DNA of 64,000 bases, taken from contig MU271148.1 of the NCBI GenBank assembly GCA_021432605.1, positions 1,991,362 through 2,055,361 on the forward strand. The letters run 5' to 3'. The notes beneath the pieces are model-generated. The model worked only from the letters and a program-made list of their open reading frames with translations. It ran no database searches and was not told the origin of the DNA. The translations under genes were made by a program, and so were the position numbers. This document shows positions 43,635-53,898 of this stretch, piece by piece. Each line of letters begins with the position of its first letter. Positions within the stretch are counted from its first letter, which is position 1. Source of the DNA: Coniochaeta sp. PMI_546 (lineage: Eukaryota; Ascomycota; Sordariomycetes; Coniochaetales; Coniochaetaceae).

Positions 43635-45080
43635 TCACCTTCCATTTCCTCTCCCACGGCCTCTGCCAGCCCTTCCCCGGCTCCCGCCCCTACCACCCCC
43701 TCTCTTCCCACCCCGAGGACCCTGCTTCGAGTCAAACCTAGGAAACAGTTCCTCCTCTCCGAATGCAGCCTCCGCCAGCCTGAGATAGTTGATGACGCCA
43801 TGATCAACCACAGCCAGAATCACGTTTCTATATCCGTTCTTCAGCCTAGCATAGAGTTTGCCAGGGCCCTTCCACTCCTCCTTCGGTGGCGCAAATGGTG
43901 ATGAGTCTAGGAGTGCAGACATCTCTTCTAGCGTCGGCACGCTCGAGTCCTGTGCGTCAACAATGGAGAGGTAAAAATCCGGTCGCGGTGGCCGTGTTTT
44001 GGAAAATGTGGTGCTAGACTTCCACACGTGGAAGTGTATCTCGAAGGGATCTCGCGTAGGCCACGGAGACGAAGGTTGAGCCGACGGGTTGTGTCGCGGG
44101 ATGAGACTGAGTTGTTCATAGATGGGCTTGTAAGAACGGTATAAGCCCGGTCGGACGAGAGGTCCATAGGACTGGTGATGATGACTAGATGCCGGGATGA
44201 GAGAGAAGAGCCACTGCCATAATGACGTGGTTTGATCTGTATGACCCGAGCGGGCTTCGAAGGAAGGTCCCGAAGCCCTCAGCACCTTGTAACCCAACCG
44301 CTTGAGGTTCGAGTAGACTTGAAACTTCTGCAATGAGATCTTTCCCCTCTCGCCGTCCTTGCCAATAAGTAGCGAGTAGGCAGCTTGTAGACTTAGCGGC
44401 AGTCCCAGGTCGTACTCGTCATTTTCTCCAGATGTGGCGACTTCCCCTTCCACACCCTGTGTCTTCTCTTTCCCTTCCGGAGGAAAAATAACATCTAGCC
44501 CCCTGACAGGCCACCAAAGATCCAGGCTCCCCCGCTCGATGAGAAACAGCGCCTCTTCAGGCAACAACCACGTCCTGTCCTTGGCAACCGCATCCTTCGC
44601 CTGACCAGTGACAACGCGTCCATGCGTCTTGCTCACAACTCCCAAATCACCTTCGACAACAACAACTCTCTCTCTGGCGTTGATAGCTCTCTTCCTCTCC
44701 TTCTCGTCTCCTTCCACTCCTCCAGCATCCTCTTCCTCCTCCTCCGGCAACCCCACAAAATGATCAGGGAAATACCACGCCCTCAGCCAGTTACCTGAAG
44801 TATACACTCTCGTGTACCCAAGCACGTCCTCCATCGCTCTTCGACTCTGCTCGAGGGCATTCTCCTGCTGCTTGGTGCCATGGCTCTCAAAATCCTTCTC
44901 TCCCTTCCGGATAGTCTGTGCCGAGACGGCCTTCTTCTTCAGCAAGGAAGCAAATAATCGAAAGTCCTGGGTTTCCTCTTCCAGCGCCTCCTCAGCCGAA
45001 GGCACTTCTTCAGGAGCTGCGCCTCCGACAACGCTCACAGCTGGCGCGGCCGATGGGATGTCATCATCGTCAAACGGCAT
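43635..45080 (-). CDS. sen54: tRNA-splicing endonuclease subunit Sen54
   Basis: Structural subunit of the heterotetrameric tRNA-splicing endonuclease (Sen2/34/15/54). A single exon of 481 aa. The N-terminal Sen54 domain is clear: QDFRLFASLLKKKAVSAQTI, HGTKQQENALEQSRRAMEDV, then the WLRAWYFPDHF stretch, and later LLPEEALFLIERGSLDLWWP. A central acidic insert (LPEEEEEDAGGVEGDEKERK) interrupts it. The C-terminal part (KISLQKFQVYSNLKRLGYKV) is the endonuclease-fold region, without catalytic residues as expected for Sen54. The last 30 residues form an RG/RGG-rich tail (GKRGGGRGGSRGRAGRGRGR), which I do not recall as a general family feature; it suggests extra RNA binding. Confidence 0.93.
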   Translation of the reverse strand: MPFDDDDIPSAAPAVSVVGGAAPEEVPSAEEALEEETQDFRLFASLLKKKAVSAQTIRKGEKDFESHGTKQQENALEQSRRAMEDVLGYTRVYTSGNWLRAWYFPDHFVGLPEEEEEDAGGVEGDEKERKRAINARERVVVVEGDLGVVSKTHGRVVTGQAKDAVAKDRTWLLPEEALFLIERGSLDLWWPVRGLDVIFPPEGKEKTQGVEGEVATSGENDEYDLGLPLSLQAAYSLLIGKDGERGKISLQKFQVYSNLKRLGYKVLRASGPSFEARSGHTDQTTSLWQWLFSLIPASSHHHQSYGPLVRPGLYRSYKPIYEQLSLIPRHNPSAQPSSPWPTRDPFEIHFHVWKSSTTFSKTRPPRPDFYLSIVDAQDSSVPTLEEMSALLDSSPFAPPKEEWKGPGKLYARLKNGYRNVILAVVDHGVINYLRLAEAAFGEEELFPRFDSKQGPRGGKRGGGRGGSRGRAGRGRGRGNGR

Positions 45081-45728
45081 CTTGGACTAGCTGGAACGCT
45101 GATTTTCCAGCCAATCTTATCTTCCGTGACTTCTTGTCACACACCTGAAAATTCAAGTTGTCGTTACAGTTTCTAGTTCTGGAAACAGTTATCTGATGCT
45201 AAGATGTGCCTTTGGAAGAGAAAGGCACTGACTCGAAGTCTCAGCGAAAAGATAAGTGGAGACCCAGGTACGTACCATTTAGACTTATACCGCCATTTGA
45301 GTATTGCCAGCCATGGAGACTATCATCTAGAAACTGGTCGGCTCGGTTCTATAGCTTAGCTATGAAGTTCCAGAAGAAGGGTGCGAGGTACCGTATTGGA
45401 GTCTTTGCATGACGAGTTCGTTGAGGCCTGCATCGTGCTTTCACGGCAGTCCGCGGTGCCAGTGAAGGTCAAAGTTCGAACCAATCCAAGGCGTAGGCCT
45501 TCACGTCCAAAGTTGATCTGAGACTATCTCGTAGCATAAAGTCATATACGCTAATATGTAAAGCCTCTGAAATCCTGTATCGCTAGATCCGAATACATGC
45601 TATTCTCTGGATCCCAAACAAACAAAGCCCATGACACGAGTACCATGAAAATAACGATGGGCGCTGAAGAGACGCACAACCAATTGGACAACGCAAATCC
45701 ACTGGAATTCAACCAAAGCACCACACTC
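45081..45728. other. Intergenic SEN54 promoter / WLM gene 3' region
   Basis: About 650 bp. A GTTCGAACC stretch at 45473-45481 resembles a tRNA B box, but no A box or acceptor stem can be paired upstream, so I do not call a tRNA. No gene seen. Confidence 0.5.
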
Positions 45729-46895
45729 TTATGAAGAGCCCTGTCCACCGCCATGGTTACCACTTCCACTCCTCGACCCATCTTTGGGAGCCCTAGCATT
45801 CGCCATGTTCCTCATCCTCGCCTCCGCAGCCCTCGCCAAGATCTCCCTCCGATCCATCGGCCTTTGCTGCTCTCCTCCACCTATACTTGCACCGCCACTT
45901 CCACCACCAAGGACATAGCTCCCCCCGACCCAGGCCCCATGATCTGCAATCTCCTCCTCGTCCTCACCAGGCCTTTCAGGAGCAAACTCTGCGTCCGCAA
46001 CCGTCCGTCCCCCACTCTTCCAGTCACTGGTAGCGACCTCCCGTTCTATCTGGTGACACAGATCCCAGAAATTCCTATCGTGCGGCCCGTGCACGTTGTG
46101 CGCAAGCTCGTGACAGAGCGTCTTTCGGATGGTGTTGTAGTCCCGGTACCCATCGCCCGCGTCGGTCCGTAGCCTCAGCTCAATGACCTCGCCCTGGTTG
46201 CGATTCAGGCCCAATATCCTCGTCGTACCCTCGTGGTTCGCCTCTGTATAGGCGGCGGGATCCATCTCTGTCAACAACCCGACACTGAACTTGTGCTTCC
46301 GCATCGCCGCACGGATGCCGGCGTCGTCTTTTAGCCTCTCTAGCAGCGCCAAGCTACGCTCTGGACCGGGGAGGTAGGGTAGTGGCCGGACCGTGTGGAA
46401 GGTGTAGGTTGCGTCATCCTGGGCACGGCGGACATCGCCCGCCCCGCGGCGCGTGTGGTGGGTGTGGTGATGTCGAGCTTTACGAGCAGCCGCTACGCGA
46501 GCGCGGGCGGCCGCGGCGGCGGACTCGGCGTGGAGAGCTGATATGTCGGAGCGCTTCTGGGCGAGCAGCTTGAGAGTCGTGGAGTTGAACGGGGCGAGTG
46601 GTGTCTCGCCGTCTTCGGAGGCGCGGAGGAGAGTTTTTGGCGGTTTCGCGCCGGCTGATGGGCGGGAAGAGAGCATCAGTTTGCTCTGGGACCAGTCGTA
46701 GTCTGGCCAAAGCTCGTCGCAGTGGATCATGAGCTCGTCAAGGGTCGCGTCTTCGGCGAAGGATAAGGTCGAGGTGTAGTTTTGCGGCGTGAATTTGATT
46801 GTTATCTTGACAGGGAGGTCTTCATCTGTTTCATGGTAGCCGTCTTCTCGAGGTGACGAAGGCCTCGGTGAGTCTACTGGCTCCGTGTCTGCCAT
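45729..46895 (-). CDS. WLM-domain metalloprotease with N-terminal ubiquitin-like domain
   Basis: A single exon of 388 aa. The N-terminus (residues about 28-115) has a ubiquitin-like pattern: VKITIKFTPQNYTSTLSFAE, DATLDELMIHCDELWPDYDW, LMLSSRPSAG. A basic His-rich linker follows. The WLM zinc-protease domain contains HELAHNVHGPHDRNFW, with His262, Glu263, His266 and His272 forming the HExxH-type active site. WLM proteins include yeast Wss1, a SUMO-targeted protease that clears DNA-protein crosslinks; UBL-WLM architectures are a related branch. Substrate and partner cannot be read from sequence. The C-terminus is Gly/Ser-rich without an obvious SUMO-interacting motif that I would stand by. Confidence 0.9.
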   Translation of the reverse strand: MADTEPVDSPRPSSPREDGYHETDEDLPVKITIKFTPQNYTSTLSFAEDATLDELMIHCDELWPDYDWSQSKLMLSSRPSAGAKPPKTLLRASEDGETPLAPFNSTTLKLLAQKRSDISALHAESAAAAARARVAAARKARHHHTHHTRRGAGDVRRAQDDATYTFHTVRPLPYLPGPERSLALLERLKDDAGIRAAMRKHKFSVGLLTEMDPAAYTEANHEGTTRILGLNRNQGEVIELRLRTDAGDGYRDYNTIRKTLCHELAHNVHGPHDRNFWDLCHQIEREVATSDWKSGGRTVADAEFAPERPGEDEEEIADHGAWVGGSYVLGGGSGGASIGGGEQQRPMDRREILARAAEARMRNMANARAPKDGSRSGSGNHGGGQGSS

Positions 46896-48372
46896 GATGC
46901 CTTGGCTCCCTTTGCCGTCTTTTGATATGCGATGCAGCGCGGACTCGGTTAATGTCAGTTGCTGTACAAGATGCAGATGGCTACAGGAATGCAGGTAGGG
47001 TATGCTTTAGCTTGATGTAAGAGGTAATAATCAAGAATGACGTGAGGAGTAAAATCTTCGGATTCAGTGTCTAGCGATTAGTTCTATATCTCCAGTCTAA
47101 GTAAGGTACAGTACGTGTGCGATTGGTAATGCTGGGGAGCAGCTCGGGCTTAGAATAGGTATCCAACTGGTGGCGTCACCGACGATAAGCCGCGATATCG
47201 AATGTTCGATTGCGGTTCCACGGCACGGGCGCTTTGTCAGGGGCGGCTTTGTCAGACAAGGGCCACAGCCCACAGAGTCCACAGAGCTCCACGGAAGACG
47301 CCGAGCTGTGCGCGCCTGGCGCCTCATTTTTTTGAGCCTTAACGCCTCCGATCAAGGTTATATTGACGTCGCCATATGTTTCACGCTCGAGCCGAGGTAG
47401 GGAAATCGAAATAGGTACGCTGTACATTATCAGTCGCGGTCACCGCCATGATCGGTTCGGTCTTGGTCAGAGGAGAAACACGTACCTTGGCCCCTTGGCT
47501 TACATGGTAAAGAGTCTTGGGCTCGTATTGCCGGCCTTCTGACTTTGTCTAATCATCAATACCTCTCATATCGCTCCACACTAGCGCAGCGGAGGGGCCC
47601 AGGGGTAATAACTTTGGTTACTACCTTAGAGATGCTCGGATTCTGCAGCATACACGTGTAGGATACCTTGAGTCAGTTGGATCGGCTGGAGAAAAGGTCT
47701 ACATCTAGACATGATTGTGTTGCAGATTGAATCGGGCGAAATACGAAAGTCCGCTAACACCAGAATGCCAGGCAGGAACTTGTCCCCTTCCCCCCAAGCC
47801 AACCCCTTGTCAGCTCTAAAACTCTGCGCATTCTTGAAGTTGCATGCTCGGTGGCTCTGCGGGAGGTGTAACCATGCCAAATGCCAATAAGTCTAAAATC
47901 CGCGCCGAGCCCTGGCAGGGGAGGAGCTCAAATGGTCAAATCTCATCTCGCATGGGTGTGAATTGGTGACAGCTGCTGTGTCACACTAAGACTCCCCAGA
48001 TTCTGTGCTCCACCTTGCTGCTATTTACCTCTACCTCCCTCCCTTCCCTTCGACGCCGTTGTGCGATAAGCTCTTAACTTTGTCTGACGTCCCTCGCAGT
48101 TGGAAGCGATTTTACCCTCCTTTGCATCCTTCCTTCACTCTTTCCATGAACTGACGGGCGACGCATCTTAAGCGTGTTCGGCCTTTATTTTGAGCACTTT
48201 GGCTCATTCTTGTCACTCATTCAACAAGTTTCTTGTCTCGGCGCTGGATTACCACGATAGGTTCAAAACGAGTATACGCTCATTGCCCGTTATAGTTGCC
48301 TCTACTACGCGCATGTGTCTGATAAACATCGTCCAGCCCAGTTTCCCGAGACTTTAGTCCTCACACGACGTC
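46896..48372. other. Divergent spacer WLM gene / GH72 gene
   Basis: About 1.48 kb. The right third (about 48005-48260) is strongly C/T-rich, with runs such as CTCCCTCCCTTCCCTTC, as is common upstream of well-expressed fungal genes. An AAGGTACAGTACG element lies near 47102. No gene seen. Confidence 0.5.
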
Positions 48373-50122
48373 ATGTTTGTAAGTTTTGAGTTTCCGTTTA
48401 CCTGGTTCTGGACCCCGACCTCGTTTACAAGCAAGGTTTCCATTGGGTGATCCTCCTGGACCCTGAAAATCATGGGCATAGCGTTCCAGAGGGTTGTGCT
48501 GCGCACTCGGGATCCTGAGTATAGACTCTGGTAGGAGCTTGTCACTGACGCGACCTGTCACAGGTACAATCCGTGCTCCTGGCCCTGAGCGCCACTCTGG
48601 CTGCCGCTGTCACGCCTCTCGAAGTTGATGGCAACTTCTTCGTCAATCCCGTCACCAAGACTCGCTTCCAGATCGTTGGTGTCGATTATCAGCCTGGTGG
48701 CTCTGCCGGCTTCGACGGCCATTCGGATCCTCTTAGCGACCCCGTGGCCTGCCTTCGCGATGCCGCCATCATGCAAGTCCTTGGCGTCAACACTGTCCGC
48801 ATCTATAACATCAACCCCGATCTGAACCACGACGAGTGCGTCAGCATTTTCAATGCCGCCGGCATGTACCTGGTCCTCGACGTCAACACGCCTATTGTCG
48901 CGCAGCACATTACAAGCTTCAACCCCTGGGAATCGTACTACTCCCAGTACTCCAATCACACCTTCGCTATGGTCGAGGCCTTCAAAGACTACCCGAACGT
49001 GCTCGCCTTCTTCTCTGGCAATGAAATCATCGATCAGATTGGTCCAGCCGGAACAGTGCCCCCGTATATTCGTGCCGTCACGCGCGACCTGAAGAACTAC
49101 ATCAGCAAGCACAGCACTCGGCAGATTCCAGTTGGTTACTCGGCGGCGGATGTGCGTGACGTGCTTATGGACACCTTCAACTACCTCCAATGCTCCGATC
49201 CCGAAGATTCGGGTGATATGAGCCGGTCCGATTTCTTCGCCCTGAACAGCTACAGCTGGTGTGGCGCTGCGACCTTCACCTCGTCCGGCTACGATGGAGT
49301 CGTCAAGAACTTTACTGGAAGCTCCGTGCCGGTCTTCTATTCGGAGTACGGATGCAACACCCCTGCCCCTCGCATCTTCACTGAGGTCCCAGCCATCTAC
49401 GGTGCGCAGTTCACCGCCGTTATGAGCGGCGGCATGGTGTACCAGTACACACAGGAGGAGAATGATTTCGGTCTCGTCCAGCTCTATGACAACGGTAGCG
49501 CCACTCTGCTCAGCGACTTCTACACCCTCCGCGACCAGTACGCCAAGCTCGACTTCAACTCTGTCGAGAACGTGAAGGCGTCCACCAGCAGCCCACCAAA
49601 GCCGCCCGTATGCGACCCCAAGCTAATCTTGACCAAGGGTTTCAACAGCAACTTCACACTGCCCGTCCCGCCACCAGGCACACAAGATATCATCGACAAT
49701 GGCGTTAGCCCGAAGCCGAGTGGAAAGCTGGTGACTCTCGGCGATTTGACCGTCAAGCAAACTGTTAAGAACTCCGACGGAACCACGGTGACCGGTCTCG
49801 CCGTGAAGGCGCTTCCTGCGGACCAGTCAAACCGTATGTATTTCCAATATTTTTTTGTGCATCTCATCACGTGGCAATCACTATTCACCCCTGGTTTGCA
49901 AGCAAGACAAACATTTACTGACTTTTGTTGTTCACAGAACCCGGCAGCAACACCGTCTCCGGTTCCGCAACCAGCTCCCCTTCCGGCACCGGCACGGCCA
50001 CCGGCTCAGCCTCAACCTCCAGCCCAACCAAGGGCGCCGCAGCTCGGACTTCTGGCTCGTCCGTGGCTGTCTATGCGATTGTGGCGTCCATGGGCATCAG
50101 CTGGTTGTGGCGGGCACTGTAG
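48373..50122 (+). CDS. GPI-anchored 1,3-beta-glucanosyltransferase, GH72 (Gel/Gas family)
   Basis: Cell-wall enzyme that cuts and re-joins beta-1,3-glucan chains. Three exons: a 6-nt exon 48373..48378 (ATG TTT), 48564..49833 and 49938..50122; 486 aa. The first intron is 185 nt (GTAAGT..ACAG), the second 104 nt (GTATGT..ACAG). The mature start is VTPLEVDGNFFVNPVTKTRF after a signal peptide MFVQSVLLALSATLAAA. GH72 landmarks: GVDYQPGG, LGVNTVRIYNINPDLNHDEC, acid/base Glu156 in FFSGNEII, nucleophile Glu263 in YSEYGCN. There is no C-terminal Cys-rich CBM43 domain, so it is the shorter (Gel1/Gas5-like) type. The tail is Ser/Thr/Gly-rich and ends in a hydrophobic GPI signal (VAVYAIVASMGISWLW). Confidence 0.94.
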
Positions 50123-50671
50123 TTGGTCTCTGGCTGCCGATTATTGTTAGGCTGGGAAAGATGATCGCTTCTGCCACGAATACGGCGACAATTCTTTCCG
50201 CCGGGAAGTGGAGTGCTACGTGTCGCGTCACCATATTTTACGTATCGGTGGAGGCGATGACCAGGAGAAGGAGAGGACAGCTCTTGATTTTGTATACATA
50301 CTACATCTAATAGGATGACCTCCTCAGTCGTCAATATGGACTCAACGATGTCGCGAACTGTCCTTTTCTATTATTGTGAGGAACGGACATTCCTGTCCTA
50401 TAATTGGGACGTGTGTCACCTCAGATACACGTGTACATGGAGCCATCAGGTGCGAAGTGCATACTGCACACTGCACAGCTGTAGAAGTCAAGTCTAGAAT
50501 TAGAAGGAGTTACTTTCCGTCAGAAGTGCATGGCAGCGTGAAGCCACCGCATTACCAAGCATCATGAAGGTCTAAAAGCTCTAGTCTCTTGTTGCCGCAA
50601 TGCTAACTTGCTCAACCTACAAGTCCTCCAATTAGACATACACTGCCCGCCCTGAGAGACCATGTCTCAAC
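50123..50671. other. Convergent spacer GH72/ACL2
   Basis: About 550 bp between stop codons, expected to carry both 3' UTRs. Nothing else is recognised. Confidence 0.5.
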
Positions 50672-52566
50672 TTAGCCACTGAACTCCTTGGCGTTGCTCT
50701 CCTCCCACTTGCCAGGAATGAGCGCCAGCGGCACGATGCCGCTGACGTGCATCTCGGGCCCGAACACCTTGGCATTGAGACCGAGCGACTGAGCAGCGGA
50801 CTTCATGTTCCTCAGACCCTCCTGGTAGTTGGGGCCGGCCCGACGCACCCAGATCTGAACATTGTGCTCGTTCAGGGTTGTGGCGTACTCCTTGAGCGCC
50901 TTGATGACACCCTTGAACGTGCTAGCGACGTTGGTGAAGTTGGCGATACCGCCGCCGATGAAGAGCACCTTGCCGCGCGGATCCATGGGGGCGCGTAGCA
51001 TCAGGTCCAGCACGGTGCGGGCATAGTGGTAGGTCTGCGACTCGGTGGGGGCGCCCGAGTACTCGCCGTAGTTGGCGAGGTCGTCGGCGAAACCCGCGGA
51101 GGCGATAGCGTCGGCGTAGACGACAGAGGCACCGCCACCGGCGACGAGAGTCCAGATGCGGCCGTTGGGGTTGAGCACGGTCAGCTTGAGCGAGGCGCCC
51201 GTCTTGGCGTCGAGCTCGGCGATGTAGGCCTCCTCCTTGGTCATCTCCCGACCGAAAGGAGCGGGGAACTCCATTGGTGGGCCAGCGTCGATGTTGATGG
51301 CACCGTTTGCTGTGGCAGGCGCTGTGATGCCGAGGGCGGCCGGTGACCGGGCAATAGCCCATTTGACACCGCACTCGAAGTCGGCAGTCTGGTCAAGCTT
51401 GGCAGCAAGATCCAGGAAGTGGACTGAAGCCGAGGTGGCATCCTCGTTGGGAATAACGACCAGGGGGTTGATCTCCAGGTATGTGAACTGGCAGTCGACA
51501 TAGACGGCATAGAGGCGGGTGATGAAGTCGACGAGGACATTGTGAACTCCCTTGGGCACTTTCTTCAGAAGAGTGGACGCGATCTCTTCATTGGAAGGAT
51601 ATTGCGACAGGTCGACCGGGATGAGGAGCTTCTCTGCCTTGGCGTCGACATCGCCGACATCAACACCACCTTCGTGAGTGAAGAGAATCCAATCGCCCTA
51701 TGTCATGAGTAAATTAGCACATGTATATGATACAGTCTCGCATGTATATCATAAAACAGCATGTAGCCTTGTTGGTTACAGCCTTGCAGGGTAGTCTGGT
51801 GTGGGTACACTTCGACCGTCCGGTAGGTCCACAACCTGTCTTAGTGTTTCCCTTCGTCCGGCGGCTCATGACCTGCCGAATCAGGCGGGTAAGGGAAATG
51901 TTTTCCCACCGCAAGCCATGTCATAAATCTCTTTCTTCTTTTCTTCTCATCAACATATGATATGAATAAGGCCTATAGAGCCTCCATATCATTGTCCTCA
52001 CGATGATTTTTGGCCAGAGATAATTCATTCTTCAAGATGACAGCATCACCACCAAAGCACTCGCCATGTGGGGCACGTCTCTCACTTGAGCTCCACGACA
52101 GAAAATCATTGGAATCAGCACTTACGTCTCGCACAGAGTTGATGTTGATGTAGTACTCTGTGTTGTCCGGATGGGGTAGCATAGGCTCAACAAGGAACTG
52201 CCTTAGGACGCCCTCGGTGTGTTCAACCTTCTGCACCTTGCCAGCGCGCTCGGCGATCCAGGCCTTCGCCTCGGGCCAGGTCTTGTTGAGAGCCAAAAGA
52301 CCACTCTTGCCTCGTCTCTTGATGAGCTGATCTGGCTTTGCGACGAATTTGGCGCCGGACTGGAGGAGCCATGGGTAGGTGACCTCGGCCTGGTCGAGGA
52401 CATCCGCAACGTTCTTGTCCTCGGGGAAGTGTAGCGACGCTAACCTGGGAGGAGGGTTGTGCTTGGTTGGGGGAGGAAGAGGGCTCGGCTTGATGACGGG
52501 AGCGCGAGTGAGGTGGTAGTTGAGGATGGCCTTGCCGTCGGCCTCGAAGATCGCTTTGGCGGACAT
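50672..52566 (-). CDS. acl2: ATP-citrate lyase subunit 2 (ATP-grasp/citrate-binding subunit)
   Basis: With ACL1 it cleaves citrate to acetyl-CoA and oxaloacetate in the cytosol using ATP and CoA. Two exons, 52566..52126 and 51697..50672, give 488 aa, the usual size of the small subunit in Sordariomycetes. Landmarks: [19 protein letters not shown] at the start, [20 protein letters not shown] (ATP-grasp), [25 protein letters not shown] across the junction, [12 protein letters not shown], and [40 protein letters not shown] in the citrate-binding part. The intron is 428 nt (GTAAGT..CATAG), long for this window, and phase 0; I found no in-frame exon inside it. The gene is divergent from ACL1. Confidence 0.96.
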
Positions 52567-52706
52567 GGCGATATGATGATGGATGCGGTGGTTTTTTCTT
52601 GAGAGAGTTAAGGTACGTGTGAACCCTTTCCTTTTGTTTTCAGTCGCTCTTTTCCTTTGGTCAATTCCTATCTTCTGCGCCGTCAGTCAATTGCCGCAAA
52701 GTCGCT

Positions 52707-52712
52707 CCGAGG
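52707..52712 (-). promoter_or_regulatory. CCTCGG-type hexamer 1 (ACL spacer)
   Basis: CCGAGG on the plus strand, 140 bp upstream of the ACL2 start. It matches the FarA/FarB core. A second copy lies 55 bp away; function is unproven. Confidence 0.25.
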
Positions 52713-52761
52713 CGTAGTAATTCGCAGAGTTGCTTCTCAAGTGAGCGAGCGTCGTAAGCTT

Positions 52762-52767
52762 CCGAGG
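52762..52767 (-). promoter_or_regulatory. CCTCGG-type hexamer 2 (ACL spacer)
   Basis: CCGAGG on the plus strand, 195 bp upstream of ACL2, in the same orientation as the first copy. Confidence 0.25.
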
Positions 52768-53242
52768 CATGCAATGGCTCGGTTGGGAAGTCCAACACGC
52801 GCACACACACGGCTCCAAATTATGGTCGCAACTTACAATATGGAATGCGGAGCGATGAAGACAGTCAAGTCAAGTCTCTACTTGGCAGGCGATTGAGTGA
52901 AGAACAAGCTATCGTGAAGTCACGGTGGTGGTTGTGAGAAGAGAACTGTTCTGCCCAACTTCAACAAAAATCGAGGGAGCTCCAAAAAGGCGGTCTTGCA
53001 CCGAGCACCGGCCCTCTACCTAGGCCTCATTCATTTTCGCTTCGCTTTCTCAAAAAACGAGGGACCAGAATTCCACCCCCCCTGGGCTAAACGGGTGCTG
53101 TGGAGACGTCCCCGCCAGCAGCCCGCCAAAAAGGGAATTAGGTTGGGGTTGAACTCTGTGCTCCACCTTTTGACCGCTTGGGCAAATGTGTGGACCTGCA
53201 TCTCGCCCAAGCCCCCCCGAAGTTTGGAGGTGACAGTACCAG

Positions 53243-53257
53243 ATGTACCTGGTACTT
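53243..53257. repeat. 15-bp repeat ATGTACCTGGTACTT, copy 1
   Basis: Partly palindromic core GTACCTGGTAC. The identical 15-mer recurs near 53884 in the same spacer, and its reverse complement occurs as a 12-base match near 4329. Confidence 0.7.
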
Positions 53258-53875
53258 TGCACTGGTGGATGAGCAATCTCGCGAAATATCTCACGAAGTT
53301 TACCACGCTCATCATGCTCTCAACCATCTCGTATTGTTCTTTTCCGGCTGGCTTGGATCGGAGTGTCATGGCTGAGGTGTTTGTGGCGTGTCTGGTGACA
53401 TTCCACATTGGTTATCTTTGCCTTGATTCCCTCCCTATTCTCACGTTCTCGTCCCTAAGTGGTAGAGATGGGACGGGACAAGGGACTGGAATTGACACTC
53501 GGGACAATCATTTGTCTGCTTCGGTCTCCGTTCGTTCCCGGGAGACGGAAGTGCTTTGGGGGTCATCCGGACTCCGACAACCCGGAGTCCTCCGGAGTTC
53601 CTGAAGTGTTCGAGAAACGTCCCGATGTGGGATGCATCCAAAGATACTGTCCAGTTGGGGGCTCGGGATTGCTTTACTGCAGCTGCCAGTCTGACATGAC
53701 TAAAGTTTAGTCACGTTTGACAGCGGTAGTCAGCCTTTGTTGGTTCAAACTATGCTTTTCGTTGCAAAGGCATGCAATGATTGTCAACAGAGTTTTTGAC
53801 ATTGGCATCGTGCGTGGAACTGAATTCCTATCTCAAAAGTGGCTTCTCTTGAGCAACTTGCTTTCACAACCTTAG

Positions 53876-53881
53876 CCTCGG
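53876..53881 (+). promoter_or_regulatory. CCTCGG-type hexamer 3 (ACL spacer)
   Basis: CCTCGG, about 600 bp upstream of ACL1 and directly next to the second copy of the ATGTACCTGGTACTT repeat. Confidence 0.25.
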
Positions 53882-53883
53882 GT

Positions 53884-53898
53884 ATGTACCTGGTACTT
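53884..53898. repeat. 15-bp repeat ATGTACCTGGTACTT, copy 2
   Basis: Same sequence and orientation as the copy near 53243, about 640 bp away. It lies a few bases after a CCTCGG hexamer. Confidence 0.7.

Noticed and set aside
45473-45481. tRNA B-box look-alike GTTCGAACC
   Set aside because: No matching A box or acceptor/T-stem pairing nearby on either strand.
52996-53604. 202-codon frame in the ACL spacer
   Set aside because: Odd composition, no motif, no exon structure, and placed where a divergent promoter is expected.
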